Shown: piece by piece, positions 6,995-14,212 of the stretch
Layout: every line of letters begins with the position of its first letter
How positions within the stretch are numbered: the stretch's first letter is position 1
DNA from: Prevotella sp.
GTDB lineage: Bacteria > Bacteroidota > Bacteroidia > Bacteroidales > Bacteroidaceae
DNA: 34,307 bases
Direction of reading: 5' to 3'
Assembly (NCBI GenBank): GCA_017428925.1
Contig: JAFRPY010000112.1
Coordinates: forward strand, 1-34,307
Position numbers and translations under genes: made by a program
Notes under the pieces: generated by a model
What the model was told of the DNA's origin: nothing
What the model saw: the letters and a program-made list of their open reading frames with translations, nothing else
Databases searched by the model: none

Positions 6995-8073
6995 AGATTT
7001 TTTTTCTTACCGCATATTTAGGAGCCGGTGGGGCAGAGAGGGTTGTTTCTTTGCTTGCCAATAAGATGTCACAAATGGGGCATGATATTGGTGTTGTCTG
7101 TTTAAAGTATAATGATGTTTTCTATCAGATTGAACCAAATGTCCAATTAGTGTTTCCTATGGACCATTGCAATAATCGTTTATCGGAGTTGTTTTGGTTA
7201 CGAAGATTTCTCAAAGGTCAGAAGCCTGATGTGGTGATTCCATTTACTGAGGGAGTGTATTGTTTCACCATCCTCTCTCTCTTAGGAACGGGAATACCTA
7301 TTATCGCATCGGAACGATTGGATCCCGCAGCCATGTCGCCAACTCGTAAACTCCTGAAGAAGCTGTTGTTACCATACGCAGACTGGCTGGTGGTGCAGAC
7401 GCAGAGCATTAAGGAATACTTTTCGAAAAAGATACAGAAGAAAACTTCAATCATTTATAATCCAGTTGTCACGGAAGTCTTCCGTGAAATTGATAATGGA
7501 CAATTGAAAATTGAAAATGAGGGGAAGCTCAATCGCATAATATCGGTCGGTAGATTGTATCCGCAGAAGAATCAGGAGATGATGATACGGGCATTTGCAA
7601 AGGTTGCAGAAGAATTTCCTGATTGGCAATTGGTGATATATGGGGAGGGGCCGCTTCGAGCAGAGCTCGAGTTTCTGGTTTCTAGTTTCAAATTACAAGA
7701 ACGGGTGTTGCTGCCAGGTCGGACGGAACACGTGATAGAAGAACTGAGGAAATCGAAGATATTCTGTATGTCGAGTGATTACGAAGGAATGAGTAATTCG
7801 ATGATAGAGGCTATTTGTGTTGGATTGCCAATTATTTCCACAAAGGTTTCAGGGACTGAAGATCTAATTAGGGATGAAGAGAATGGACTCCTCGTTGAGA
7901 TTGGGGAAGAAAGCTGTATGGGGGATTGCATGTCAAAACTAATGTCATCCGCTGTTCTTCGAGAAGATATGTCGATTAGAAATAAAAAGCTTGCAGGGCT
8001 ATTCGATATTGATTTTATTGTCAACCAGTGGACAGAATTGATCAAAAAGGTGAAAAATGAATCCGCAAATTAA
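6991..8073 (+). CDS. Family 4 glycosyltransferase
   Basis: I start the protein at ATG 6991 (360 residues), which gives MKIFFLTAYLGAGGAERVVS, aligned with the N-terminus of the previous gene and overlapping its stop by four bases. An in-frame earlier start at 6955 would add 12 unlikely residues. The GT-B signatures are the GAGGAER loop, a VGRLYPQKNQE segment mid-protein, and EX7E in YEGMSNSMIEA. It would transfer a sugar from a nucleotide donor to the lipid-linked chain. Two heptad-repeat tracts lie within it: 7490-7520, encoding EIDNGQLKIENEG, and 7671-7698, encoding FLVSSFKLQ. They sit at the domain linker and a surface position of the C-terminal domain. It overlaps the next gene by 17 nt. 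Confidence 0.92.
   Translation: MKIFFLTAYLGAGGAERVVSLLANKMSQMGHDIGVVCLKYNDVFYQIEPNVQLVFPMDHCNNRLSELFWLRRFLKGQKPDVVIPFTEGVYCFTILSLLGTGIPIIASERLDPAAMSPTRKLLKKLLLPYADWLVVQTQSIKEYFSKKIQKKTSIIYNPVVTEVFREIDNGQLKIENEGKLNRIISVGRLYPQKNQEMMIRAFAKVAEEFPDWQLVIYGEGPLRAELEFLVSSFKLQERVLLPGRTEHVIEELRKSKIFCMSSDYEGMSNSMIEAICVGLPIISTKVSGTEDLIRDEENGLLVEIGEESCMGDCMSKLMSSAVLREDMSIRNKKLAGLFDIDFIVNQWTELIKKVKNESAN
7490..7520. repeat. Coding heptad repeat (TTGATAA/TGGACAA/TTGAAAA x2)
   Basis: Four consecutive 7-nt units, TTGATAA, TGGACAA, TTGAAAA and TTGAAAA (7490-7517), lie in frame in the GT4 gene. The same words occur in noncoding DNA at 17829-17860 and 18219-18254. Confidence 0.75.
7671..7698. repeat. Coding heptad repeat (GTTTCTG/GTTTCTA/GTTTCAA)
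   Basis: Units GTTTCTG, GTTTCTA, GTTTCAA and ATTACAA run from 7671 to 7698 in frame in the GT4 gene. The intergenic run at about 2567-2603 uses the same words. Confidence 0.75.
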
Positions 8074-8980
8074 AAAAGCATTTAAGAATCCTTTTTATGC
8101 TTGTGAGTTGGTTTTGAACCAAATGGCAAGATATATCAGTGATGAGAATTTTGTAAAGTGGAAATACTATCTTAATTTTCGCAAGAGGCTTAACTTGGAT
8201 AATCCTCAGACTTATAACGAAAAGTTACAGTGGTTAAAGTTAAACTGTCAGCATAAAGAATATACCCAGATGGTAGATAAATATGAGGCAAAAAAAATTG
8301 CTTCTAATCTCATAGGTGAGGATTATATAATTCCAACTATAGGGATTTATGATTCTTTTGATGATATAGATTTCAACAAGCTACCTAATCAATTTGTCTT
8401 GAAATGTACTCATAACTCTGGTGGTGTAGTAATCTGTAAAGATAAAAGTGTTTTTAATGTTGATAAAGCAAGACAATTTATGAATAAGTGTCTGAGGAAA
8501 AATCCATATTGGGCAACACGAGAGTATCCATATAAAGACGTAAAACCGCGTATTATAGTAGAACAATTTCTTTCTGACGGGAGAACAGAGAAAGAAGGTT
8601 TGACCGACTTCAAGTTTTTTTGTTTCAATGGAAAGGCTAAATTTTTATATGTATCACAGGGTTTGGAAGATCATCAAACTGCAGGCATTTCTTTTTTTGA
8701 TTTAGATGGTATGCGCCTACCTTTTAAACGTTTGGATTTTCGGCCAATAGATAGTTTTGTCCCACCGCATAGGTTTGACGAAATGAAATTGTTGGCTGAT
8801 AGTGTAGCAAAAAGGTTAGATTGTCCATTTATTCGGATTGATTTGTATGAAGTTCAAGATAAAATCTTTTTTTCAGAATTCACTTTTTTCCCATGTAGTG
8901 GGATGATTCCCTTTGACCCATTAGAATGGGATGCTAAGATTGGGGAATTGATACATTTACCAATAAGTAATCAATGTTGA
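8057..8980 (+). CDS. TupA-like ATP-grasp protein of polysaccharide locus
   Basis: The 307-residue protein matches the TupA-like ATP-grasp family often found among capsule and exopolysaccharide genes. It has an N-terminal NPQTYNEKLQWLKLN near 50-64, then FVLKCTHNSGG at about 114-124, where the ATP-grasp core begins. DFKFFCFNGK follows near 189, RIDLYEV near 260, and FSEFTFFPCSGM near 272 carries metal- and ATP-site acidic residues. ATP-grasp enzymes form amide or peptide-like bonds using ATP, so it may add an amino acid or other acyl group to a sugar. The substrate is unknown. It overlaps the previous gene by 17 nt and ends 3 nt before the next, so it is in the operon. Confidence 0.85.
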   Translation: MNPQIKKAFKNPFYACELVLNQMARYISDENFVKWKYYLNFRKRLNLDNPQTYNEKLQWLKLNCQHKEYTQMVDKYEAKKIASNLIGEDYIIPTIGIYDSFDDIDFNKLPNQFVLKCTHNSGGVVICKDKSVFNVDKARQFMNKCLRKNPYWATREYPYKDVKPRIIVEQFLSDGRTEKEGLTDFKFFCFNGKAKFLYVSQGLEDHQTAGISFFDLDGMRLPFKRLDFRPIDSFVPPHRFDEMKLLADSVAKRLDCPFIRIDLYEVQDKIFFSEFTFFPCSGMIPFDPLEWDAKIGELIHLPISNQC

Positions 8981-8983
8981 AGC

Positions 8984-9796
8984 ATGTTTTTTTCTGTATT
9001 AATGTCTGTATATTTTCGTGAATCTTCTTTTTTTTTGAAGAATGCGTTGGATTCTGTTTTTAGTCAATCGCAGAAGCCTGATGAAGTAGTATTGGTTAAA
9101 GATGGGAAATTGACTCAAGAATTAGATTCGGTAATAGAAGAGTATGTCCAAAAATATCCAGAGTTGAAAGTCGTGTCGTATGAGGAGAACCGAGGTTTGG
9201 GATATGCGTTGAATTATGGAATGCAATATTGCACATATGATATCGTAGCTCGCATGGATGCAGATGATGTAGCTAAACCAGATAGATTTGAAAAGCAGAT
9301 AAGGGTTTTGGAAGAGCATCCGGAGATAGGGCTGGTGACGGCATGGGTAGAAGAGTTTGTCGGTACTACAGATCATATTACAGCAAAGCGTACTTTGCCT
9401 GAATCTCCAGAGGAATTATATGAGTACGGGAAGTCTAGATGCCCAGCAAATCACCCAGTTACCATGTATAGAAAACAAGCTGTCTTTGATGCAGGTGGAT
9501 ATCAAACAGAACTGTTTCCCGAAGACTATTTTCTTTGGATTAAAATGCTGATGAATGGAGTGAAATTTTATTGTTTGCAGGAGTCATTGCTATATTTCAG
9601 GTATTCACCAGAAACAATCGCTAAGCGCGGAGGTTGGAAGTATGCAATCGACGAACTGAAGATACAGAAGAATATCTATAGAACGGGATATATATCTCTT
9701 CCTCGATATCTTTTTAATTCCGTTTCGAAGTTTACAGTGAGAGTCTTGCCTCTAAAACTCCGCATGTGGGTGTATCTTCACTTGCTGCGCAAATAG
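8984..9796 (+). CDS. Family 2 glycosyltransferase (AmsE-like)
   Basis: The 270-residue protein has the GT2 fold: SVLMSVYFRES at the start, a short LVKDG segment, ENRGLGYALNYGM near 68-80, metal-binding ARMDADD near 89-95, NHPVTMYRK near 157, and EDYFLW near 180-185. These features match the AmsE type of GT2 used in exopolysaccharide synthesis. The start ATG 8984 lies three bases after the previous stop. It is closely related to the next gene (shared MDADD...PDRFEKQ or PNRFEKQ, similar lengths, and similar basic ends LLRK and FLRK), so the pair likely arose by duplication. The sugar donor is unknown. Confidence 0.9.
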   Translation: MFFSVLMSVYFRESSFFLKNALDSVFSQSQKPDEVVLVKDGKLTQELDSVIEEYVQKYPELKVVSYEENRGLGYALNYGMQYCTYDIVARMDADDVAKPDRFEKQIRVLEEHPEIGLVTAWVEEFVGTTDHITAKRTLPESPEELYEYGKSRCPANHPVTMYRKQAVFDAGGYQTELFPEDYFLWIKMLMNGVKFYCLQESLLYFRYSPETIAKRGGWKYAIDELKIQKNIYRTGYISLPRYLFNSVSKFTVRVLPLKLRMWVYLHLLRK

Positions 9797-9874
9797 TAGC
9801 GGAGCTGTGTTCAAAAGGCTTTCTGCCATTCAAGATTCAAAGCTTAAATTCGAAGTGAAGGTATTGAAATCTTG
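9797..9874. repeat. Short spacer with a decayed hairpin unit
   Basis: In this otherwise tightly packed operon, a 78-nt gap holds GTTCAAAA-GGC-TTTCT-GCC-ATTCAAG (about 9809-9835) and a following ATTCAAAG. This is one decayed member of the GTTCAA-type hairpin family. No terminator was seen. Confidence 0.55.
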
Positions 9875-10708
9875 ATGAAACTTACAGTTGTAGTTCCTAT
9901 TTATAAAAATAATGATGCCCAGCAATTGCGAGTGTCATTAGATAGTTTACTGCGTCAAACTTTGCTGCCAAATGAGATTCTTGTAGTGGCTGATGGTCCT
10001 GTTTCTGCAGGGCTGGAAAGGGAAGTTGAAAGGTTAAAGGTTAAAGTTCAAAGTTCAAAATTGCCGATTGAAGTAAGCTATCAGAAATTTGAACAAAACG
10101 AGGGACTTGGTGAGGCAATGCGAAAGGCGGTCTTTGTAGCGAAAGGGGATTATATTGCAAGAATGGACGCAGATGACATTTGTCTTCCAAATAGATTTGA
10201 GAAGCAAATGAAATGTTTTGAAGAAGATGCCACTTTGAGTGTGGTAGGAGGCCAGATCGCTGAGTTTGATGGTGATGTGGAGAACATTACAGGAAGGCGT
10301 GTCGTTCCACTAGAACATGAGGAAATAGTGAGTTACATGAAATCGCGCAACGGGATGAACCATGTAACAACGATTCTCAAGAAAAAGGATTTGGTAGATT
10401 CAGGGAACTATCAATCTTTTTTCTTATTAGAAGACTATTATCTATGGGTAAGGATGATTCAGTGTGGATGCAGATTTAAGAATGTCAACGAAGATGTTGT
10501 TCTTGTAAGAGCTGGGAAAGAACAAATGGATAGACGTGGAGGGCTTGAGTATTTTAAGAGACAGTGTGAGGTGTTTAAGTATATGTTAAAAACGGATTAT
10601 ATTACTCTTCCACGCTTTCTGGCAAGCATCATAGAACGAGGAATCGTTCATGTACTTTTGCCTGTATCAATGAGAAGTCATTTCTATAGTGTTTTCTTGA
10701 GAAAGTGA
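9875..10708 (+). CDS. Family 2 glycosyltransferase (AmsE-like)
   Basis: I start at ATG 9875, giving MKLTVVVPIYKNN; a TTG three bases earlier is possible but less likely. GT2 motifs are VVPIY, LVVADGP near 35, NEGLGEAMRKA near 82, ARMDADD near 101, NHVTTILKK near 167 and LEDYYLW near 190. It is the second member of the AmsE-like pair. A 7-nt repeat tract (10031-10065) encodes ERLKVKVQSSKLP in the loop just after the first alpha/beta unit, where the sister gene is shorter (ELDSVIEEYVQKYPELK). The stop overlaps the next start as GTGA. Confidence 0.9.
   Translation: MKLTVVVPIYKNNDAQQLRVSLDSLLRQTLLPNEILVVADGPVSAGLEREVERLKVKVQSSKLPIEVSYQKFEQNEGLGEAMRKAVFVAKGDYIARMDADDICLPNRFEKQMKCFEEDATLSVVGGQIAEFDGDVENITGRRVVPLEHEEIVSYMKSRNGMNHVTTILKKKDLVDSGNYQSFFLLEDYYLWVRMIQCGCRFKNVNEDVVLVRAGKEQMDRRGGLEYFKRQCEVFKYMLKTDYITLPRFLASIIERGIVHVLLPVSMRSHFYSVFLRK
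10031..10065. repeat. Coding heptad repeat (AGGTTAA x2, AGTTCAA x2)
   Basis: Five consecutive 7-nt units, AGGTTAA, AGGTTAA, AGTTCAA, AGTTCAA and AATTGCC, run from 10031 to 10065 in frame in the GT2 gene. The AGTTCAA word is the linker of the TTGAAC-type hairpin arrays read on the other strand. Confidence 0.8.
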
Positions 10709-11640
10709 CAATCACGGTTTTCACTACAGCTTGTAATAGGCCGGAGGGATTAAGGCGACTGTATAGTTCACTGTTGAGGCAGACTTACAAGGATTTCCTC
10801 TGGCTCATTGTGGATGACAGCACCGATGATCGGGTGAAACGGGTTGCTGAAGAGTTGATAAAAGACAGTCTTGTTAAAATTGATTATCATAAGCAGGAGC
10901 ATCGGGGACGATATTGGGCACAGAAGACAGGATACGGTTTAGTAGATACACCTTATATGGTGGACATCGATGATGATGATGAATTGACTGATGACTGCCT
11001 GGAGATTCTAGCTCAGGAATGGAAACGGATAGAGGAAGAGGGTAGAAGTGACATCGGCGTGGTCTGCGGTCTTTGTGTAGATAAGAACGGAAAGGTTCTT
11101 AGCTATCATGATGAACGTCCGTATATTGACACCGACTATATCGAGATGGAATGGACGAAGAAACACCCAAGCGAGCATCTGCAATCAAGGAAACTGGAAG
11201 TGATCAAGGAGGTAGACATTTTTAATTATGGTGGGAGATGGTTGGCTGATGAGGTGTCGTTTGTACGGGAGTCGGTGTTATGGAATCGTGTAGCCAGGAG
11301 ATATAAGTCCCGATATGTGAATAAGCCGATGAGAGTGTATCATACAGAGTCGTCGGATCGGTTGAGCGTGCCAGTGTTTGGTAAGCAGAAATGCATAGAC
11401 TATACTTTCTCGAACTATGTGATGCTGAATGAACTTGACAATCGTCTTTGGGAAAACCCAAAAGATGCAGTGAAGTATTTAGCTGAATATTTGGCATGTG
11501 GTGCAGCATTGAGGTATTCGTTGCAGATGTTGATAGGACATCTCAATAATCGTATATTAAAAGTGATTGGCGTCATCATCTGGCCATTAGCATTTGTTGT
11601 AGGAACACATTTTCGATGTAAGGATGACTTCTCTCAGTAA
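10705..11640 (+). CDS. Family 2 glycosyltransferase
   Basis: The 311-residue protein begins at GTG 10705, overlapping the previous stop by four bases. GT2 features are TVFTTACNRPEGLRRLYSS, LIVDDSTDD near 34-42, and a metal-binding run VDIDDDDEL near 86-94. GGRWLADE follows near 177-184. The DDDD in place of a simple DxD is distinctive. The C-terminal 45 residues are hydrophobic (VIGVIIWPLAFVVG), implying peripheral or single-pass membrane attachment. It probably adds one sugar of the repeat unit; donor and linkage are unknown. The next gene starts 12 nt downstream. Confidence 0.88.
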   Translation: MTITVFTTACNRPEGLRRLYSSLLRQTYKDFLWLIVDDSTDDRVKRVAEELIKDSLVKIDYHKQEHRGRYWAQKTGYGLVDTPYMVDIDDDDELTDDCLEILAQEWKRIEEEGRSDIGVVCGLCVDKNGKVLSYHDERPYIDTDYIEMEWTKKHPSEHLQSRKLEVIKEVDIFNYGGRWLADEVSFVRESVLWNRVARRYKSRYVNKPMRVYHTESSDRLSVPVFGKQKCIDYTFSNYVMLNELDNRLWENPKDAVKYLAEYLACGAALRYSLQMLIGHLNNRILKVIGVIIWPLAFVVGTHFRCKDDFSQ

Positions 11641-11652
11641 TGTCTCTGTAGA

Positions 11653-12714
11653 ATGAAAGTCGCTTATATTGTTGCTTCTTTAGGTCCAGTTGGGCCAGTT
11701 GTCGTGGTACGAAACCTCGTGGAGAGAATGTTGGCGCATGGGCATGAGTGCGTGGTGTTCTACTTTGATGAGCGGGATAATGGGATGGAGTTTGCGTGTG
11801 AGACTAGGAAGATTTCGTTTTGGAAGAGAGAGGACTTTAGTGAATTCGACTGGGTACATGCGCATTCGTTTAGGCCGATGGTATATGCATCACGTTTGAA
11901 AGGTGTACAGAAGCTTGTGACGATGCATTCTTATTTATTTAAGGAGTATCACTATTCATTGGGTCGATTGGTCGGAAACTTGTTGGGACACTACACTATG
12001 GCTATAGCCAGGAGGTTTGATACTGTGGCTGTGCTCAGTGAGGATGCAAAAGTGTATTATAGCAAATGGATTCCAGAGGAGAAACTGCGGGTGTGCTATA
12101 ATGGTGTGGATGTTGGCAGGGATCCGTCGGAGACAATGAAGACTTCGTTGGCTCAGGATTGGCAGCGAGTGGAGGAATTCAAAGGGGATTCTATATTGAT
12201 AGGATGCATCTGTGAGTTGGTGAAGATCAAGAATCTTGATGTAATGCTTCAAGCAATGGCGTTATTGCCATTGGAATATAAACTGTTACTGATAGGCTCG
12301 GGAGCAGATGAGAAAGCGCTAAAGAATCAAGCCGATCAACTGGGAATCAATGACAGGGTGTTGTTCTTAGGTTATCGTGATGAGGCACATCGGCTGTTGC
12401 CTCTGGTTGACATCTATGCTATGACATCGAGAAGTGAAGGGTTCTGTCTGGCACTGACTGAAGCGGCAATGTATGGGAAGAGAATAGTATGTGCGGATAT
12501 TCCTGGGATGAGGGAGAAATTCTCAGACGAGGAAGTGACATATTTCGATGTGGATAGTCCACAGGCGTTAGCTGAGGCAATCGTAGCGGCACAACAACAT
12601 GAGGAGAAGGGACGCAAAGCAAAGGCTGTAGCGCTGGAACGATTCTCGACAGAGAAGATGTATGAGCAGTACGAGGGGGTGTACGACCGACTAAGGCAGC
12701 AAAGCTGCGTGTAA
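11653..12714 (+). CDS. Family 4 glycosyltransferase ending in a hairpin repeat
   Basis: The 353-residue GT-B protein has an N-terminal VASLGPVGPVVVVRNL loop, a central ICELVKIKNLDVMLQAM, and EX7E in SEGFCLALTEAAM near 258-270. Its length is normal for GT4. The final residues QQSCV and the stop are made of repeat DNA. The hairpin GCAGC-AAA-GCTGC (12696-12708) is followed by the linker GTGTAAG, which gives Val and the TAA stop. The original stop has therefore been replaced, or the gene has grown or shrunk into the array. The array continues beyond it, making this the last gene before a 460-nt repeat-filled break. Confidence 0.92.
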   Translation: MKVAYIVASLGPVGPVVVVRNLVERMLAHGHECVVFYFDERDNGMEFACETRKISFWKREDFSEFDWVHAHSFRPMVYASRLKGVQKLVTMHSYLFKEYHYSLGRLVGNLLGHYTMAIARRFDTVAVLSEDAKVYYSKWIPEEKLRVCYNGVDVGRDPSETMKTSLAQDWQRVEEFKGDSILIGCICELVKIKNLDVMLQAMALLPLEYKLLLIGSGADEKALKNQADQLGINDRVLFLGYRDEAHRLLPLVDIYAMTSRSEGFCLALTEAAMYGKRIVCADIPGMREKFSDEEVTYFDVDSPQALAEAIVAAQQHEEKGRKAKAVALERFSTEKMYEQYEGVYDRLRQQSCV

Positions 12715-12838
12715 GGGCATGCGCCGTGTAAAGCCCTTCGGGCGGATAAAGGCTAACGGCGTGCATAGCACTGAAGCAAGTTGAGAATCTTTCAGACGTG
12801 TGAAGCCCTTCGAGTGAGTAAGTAAACACGCTTTGCGT
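12696..12838. repeat. Hairpin array with GTGTAAAG linkers
   Basis: Successive hairpins have the arms GCAGC/GCTGC, GGC/GCC, GCCC-TTC-GGGC, GCTAACGGC and GTCT/AGAC-like pairs, then CGCTTTGCG. They are separated by CGTGTAA(A)G-type linkers. The first hairpin lies inside the upstream gene. Units are in sense orientation (GTGTAAAG) relative to that gene. Confidence 0.7.
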
Positions 12839-13030
12839 GGAAATTACACAAAATTTATATAGAATTTTACAAAGATCAAAATGATGAGATGTTCAAAAAA
12901 CATCTTTGGCTGACTGATAATTGTAAAGACAAACAAGTTTGTAATTTACCACTACTCAGACAGTTTGGGTTCGCTAATTCTTGCAAACGCATCATTTTTG
13001 AATAATTTTGAATATAATTTATTTAATTTC
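12839..13030. repeat. ~190-nt A/T-rich inverted-repeat element, copy B
   Basis: The left end 12839-12887 (GGAAATTACACAAAATT ... CAAAATGATGA) and right end 12989-13030 (CATCATTTTT...ATTTAATTTC) are imperfectly inverted and match the ends of copy A at 2211-2404. The central 100 nt differ. They contain AAACAAGTTTG and GTTTG...CAAAC pairings. No ORF is supported. Confidence 0.6.
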
Positions 13031-13176
13031 TTTCCCCGTTTCGCTTTGCGCTCGAGCTTGCTCGCTTTCATAACAAAGTGGAGAAAGAAAGCGGCAAAGC
13101 CGAGCGCTCGCCGTAGGCGATTACTTACACGCAACATAGTTGCTTTACACGAGCCAAAGGCTCTTTACATTTTTAG
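13031..13176. repeat. Hairpin units in CTTTACAC orientation
   Basis: Following copy B is a TTTCCCCGTTTCG...GAGAAAGAAAGCGG block related to the 2060-2189 element. Then come hairpins GCC-GTA-GGC, CAAC-ATA-GTTG and AGCC-AAA-GGCT joined by TTACACG and CTTTACACG. These are the reverse complement of the GTGTAAAG linker. The next gene begins 8 nt after the last linker. Confidence 0.65.
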
Positions 13177-14007
13177 ATGACAAAGTCATTGTTCAACTAC
13201 GCCAAGCGCCTGATACGTCCTAGATGGCAGATTGGGATTGTTGAGAATTCGTTGGAAGGGATTGTCAATGGGGAGGAACTGCGGGTGCAATGGCCGGCGA
13301 ATCCTTTTCATGACCGTTGGTTTGCTGATCCGTTTGTACTGTCGGTGAACGGGAATGAGGTGACGCTGCTTGTGGAGGACTTTCGGTATAAGGATGGCAA
13401 GGGACGAATCTCGAGGATTATTGTCGACATGGAGCGGAACTCAATCGTGTCGTGTAAGACGATTTTGGATGGAGGCCATTATAGTTTCCCGGCTATTTTA
13501 AGGAAGGAAGGGAGGATTTTCTTTTATCCGGAGCAGAGCAGACAGGGGAAGTTGGAGTTGTTTGAATATTGTCCTGCAACGGAGACATGCGAGTATGTAG
13601 GGACGCTCAGTGACGAACCGTTGACAGATGCTATAATATATAAAGGTGTCATCTATTCAACACAATTGCCGGAGCCGAATGGAAAAGTACTGAATAGTTT
13701 CTTGTTTCAGGTTTCTTGTTTCAAGTTGGGAAATGAGGAAAAAGAATATTACGTTGAAGAATCTGTTGCACGAAATGCGGGGGATTTCTTTGAGTGTGGA
13801 GGGAAGGTGTATCGGCCTGCACAGGAGTGTAACCGATGGTATGGGAATGCGTTGAGCATACAACTGTATGAGAACGGGGAGTTTAAGGAGGTACGGAGAA
13901 TACCTCGTATGCACACACTGAATAGCTATCAGGGGGTGACGGTGGTGGATAGGAAGATATTTCCGTTCAAGTGGGTGTATCGGTTGCTGCGAAGAACGGA
14001 CAAGTAG
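13177..14007 (+). CDS. Beta-propeller protein of polysaccharide locus (GINT1-N/GH43-like fold)
   Basis: The 276-residue protein shows repeated short beta patterns ending in aromatic or acidic turns: WFADPFVL near 49-56, LLVEDFRYKDGKGRI near 66-80, GGHYSFPAI near 99-107, FFYPEQ near 115-120 and YRPAQECNRWYG near 212. This resembles the five-bladed propeller found in GH43-type glycosidases and in the N-terminal domain of glucosamine inositolphosphorylceramide transferases. In polysaccharide loci such proteins may modify or transfer sugars, but the function here is unknown. No signal peptide is visible, so it is probably cytoplasmic. A heptad tract (13696-13730) encodes SFLFQVSCFKLG. It is bordered on both sides by hairpin arrays. 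Confidence 0.65.
   Translation: MTKSLFNYAKRLIRPRWQIGIVENSLEGIVNGEELRVQWPANPFHDRWFADPFVLSVNGNEVTLLVEDFRYKDGKGRISRIIVDMERNSIVSCKTILDGGHYSFPAILRKEGRIFFYPEQSRQGKLELFEYCPATETCEYVGTLSDEPLTDAIIYKGVIYSTQLPEPNGKVLNSFLFQVSCFKLGNEEKEYYVEESVARNAGDFFECGGKVYRPAQECNRWYGNALSIQLYENGEFKEVRRIPRMHTLNSYQGVTVVDRKIFPFKWVYRLLRRTDK
13696..13730. repeat. Coding heptad repeat (AGTTTCT/TGTTTCA/GGTTTCT/TGTTTCA)
   Basis: Four heptads, AGTTTCT, TGTTTCA, GGTTTCT and TGTTTCA, plus a decayed fifth occupy 13696-13730 in frame. They probably lengthen one loop between propeller strands. Confidence 0.75.
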
Positions 14008-14010
14008 GAG

Positions 14011-14190
14011 GCCCTTCGGGCGTGTAAAGTCCTGCGGACGGGTAAAGCGCAAAGGCGCGTGTAAAGCCTAATGGCGGGTAATGCCCTTCGGGCGGGTAAA
14101 GCGCTAAAGCGCGTGTAAAGTCCTGCGGACGGGTAAAGTTGCTTCGCAACGTGTAAAGCCTGACGGCGTGTGACTTTACACGGATTTATA
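14011..14190. repeat. Nine-unit hairpin array with GTGTAAAG linkers
   Basis: Between 14011 and 14168 I count nine hairpins. Their arms are GCCC-TTC-GGGC, GTCC-TGC-GGAC, GCGC-AAAG-GCGC, GCC-TAAT-GGC, GCCC-TTC-GGGC, GCGC-TAAA-GCGC, GTCC-TGC-GGAC, GTTGC-TTC-GCAAC and GCC-TGAC-GGC. Each is joined by GTGTAAAG or GGGTAAAG. The unit length is about 17-20 nt. A diverged CTCACACAG-type repeat follows at 14174-14201, directly before the next GTG start. Confidence 0.9.
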
Positions 14191-14212
14191 CCATCTATAC
14201 AATTTTTATCGC

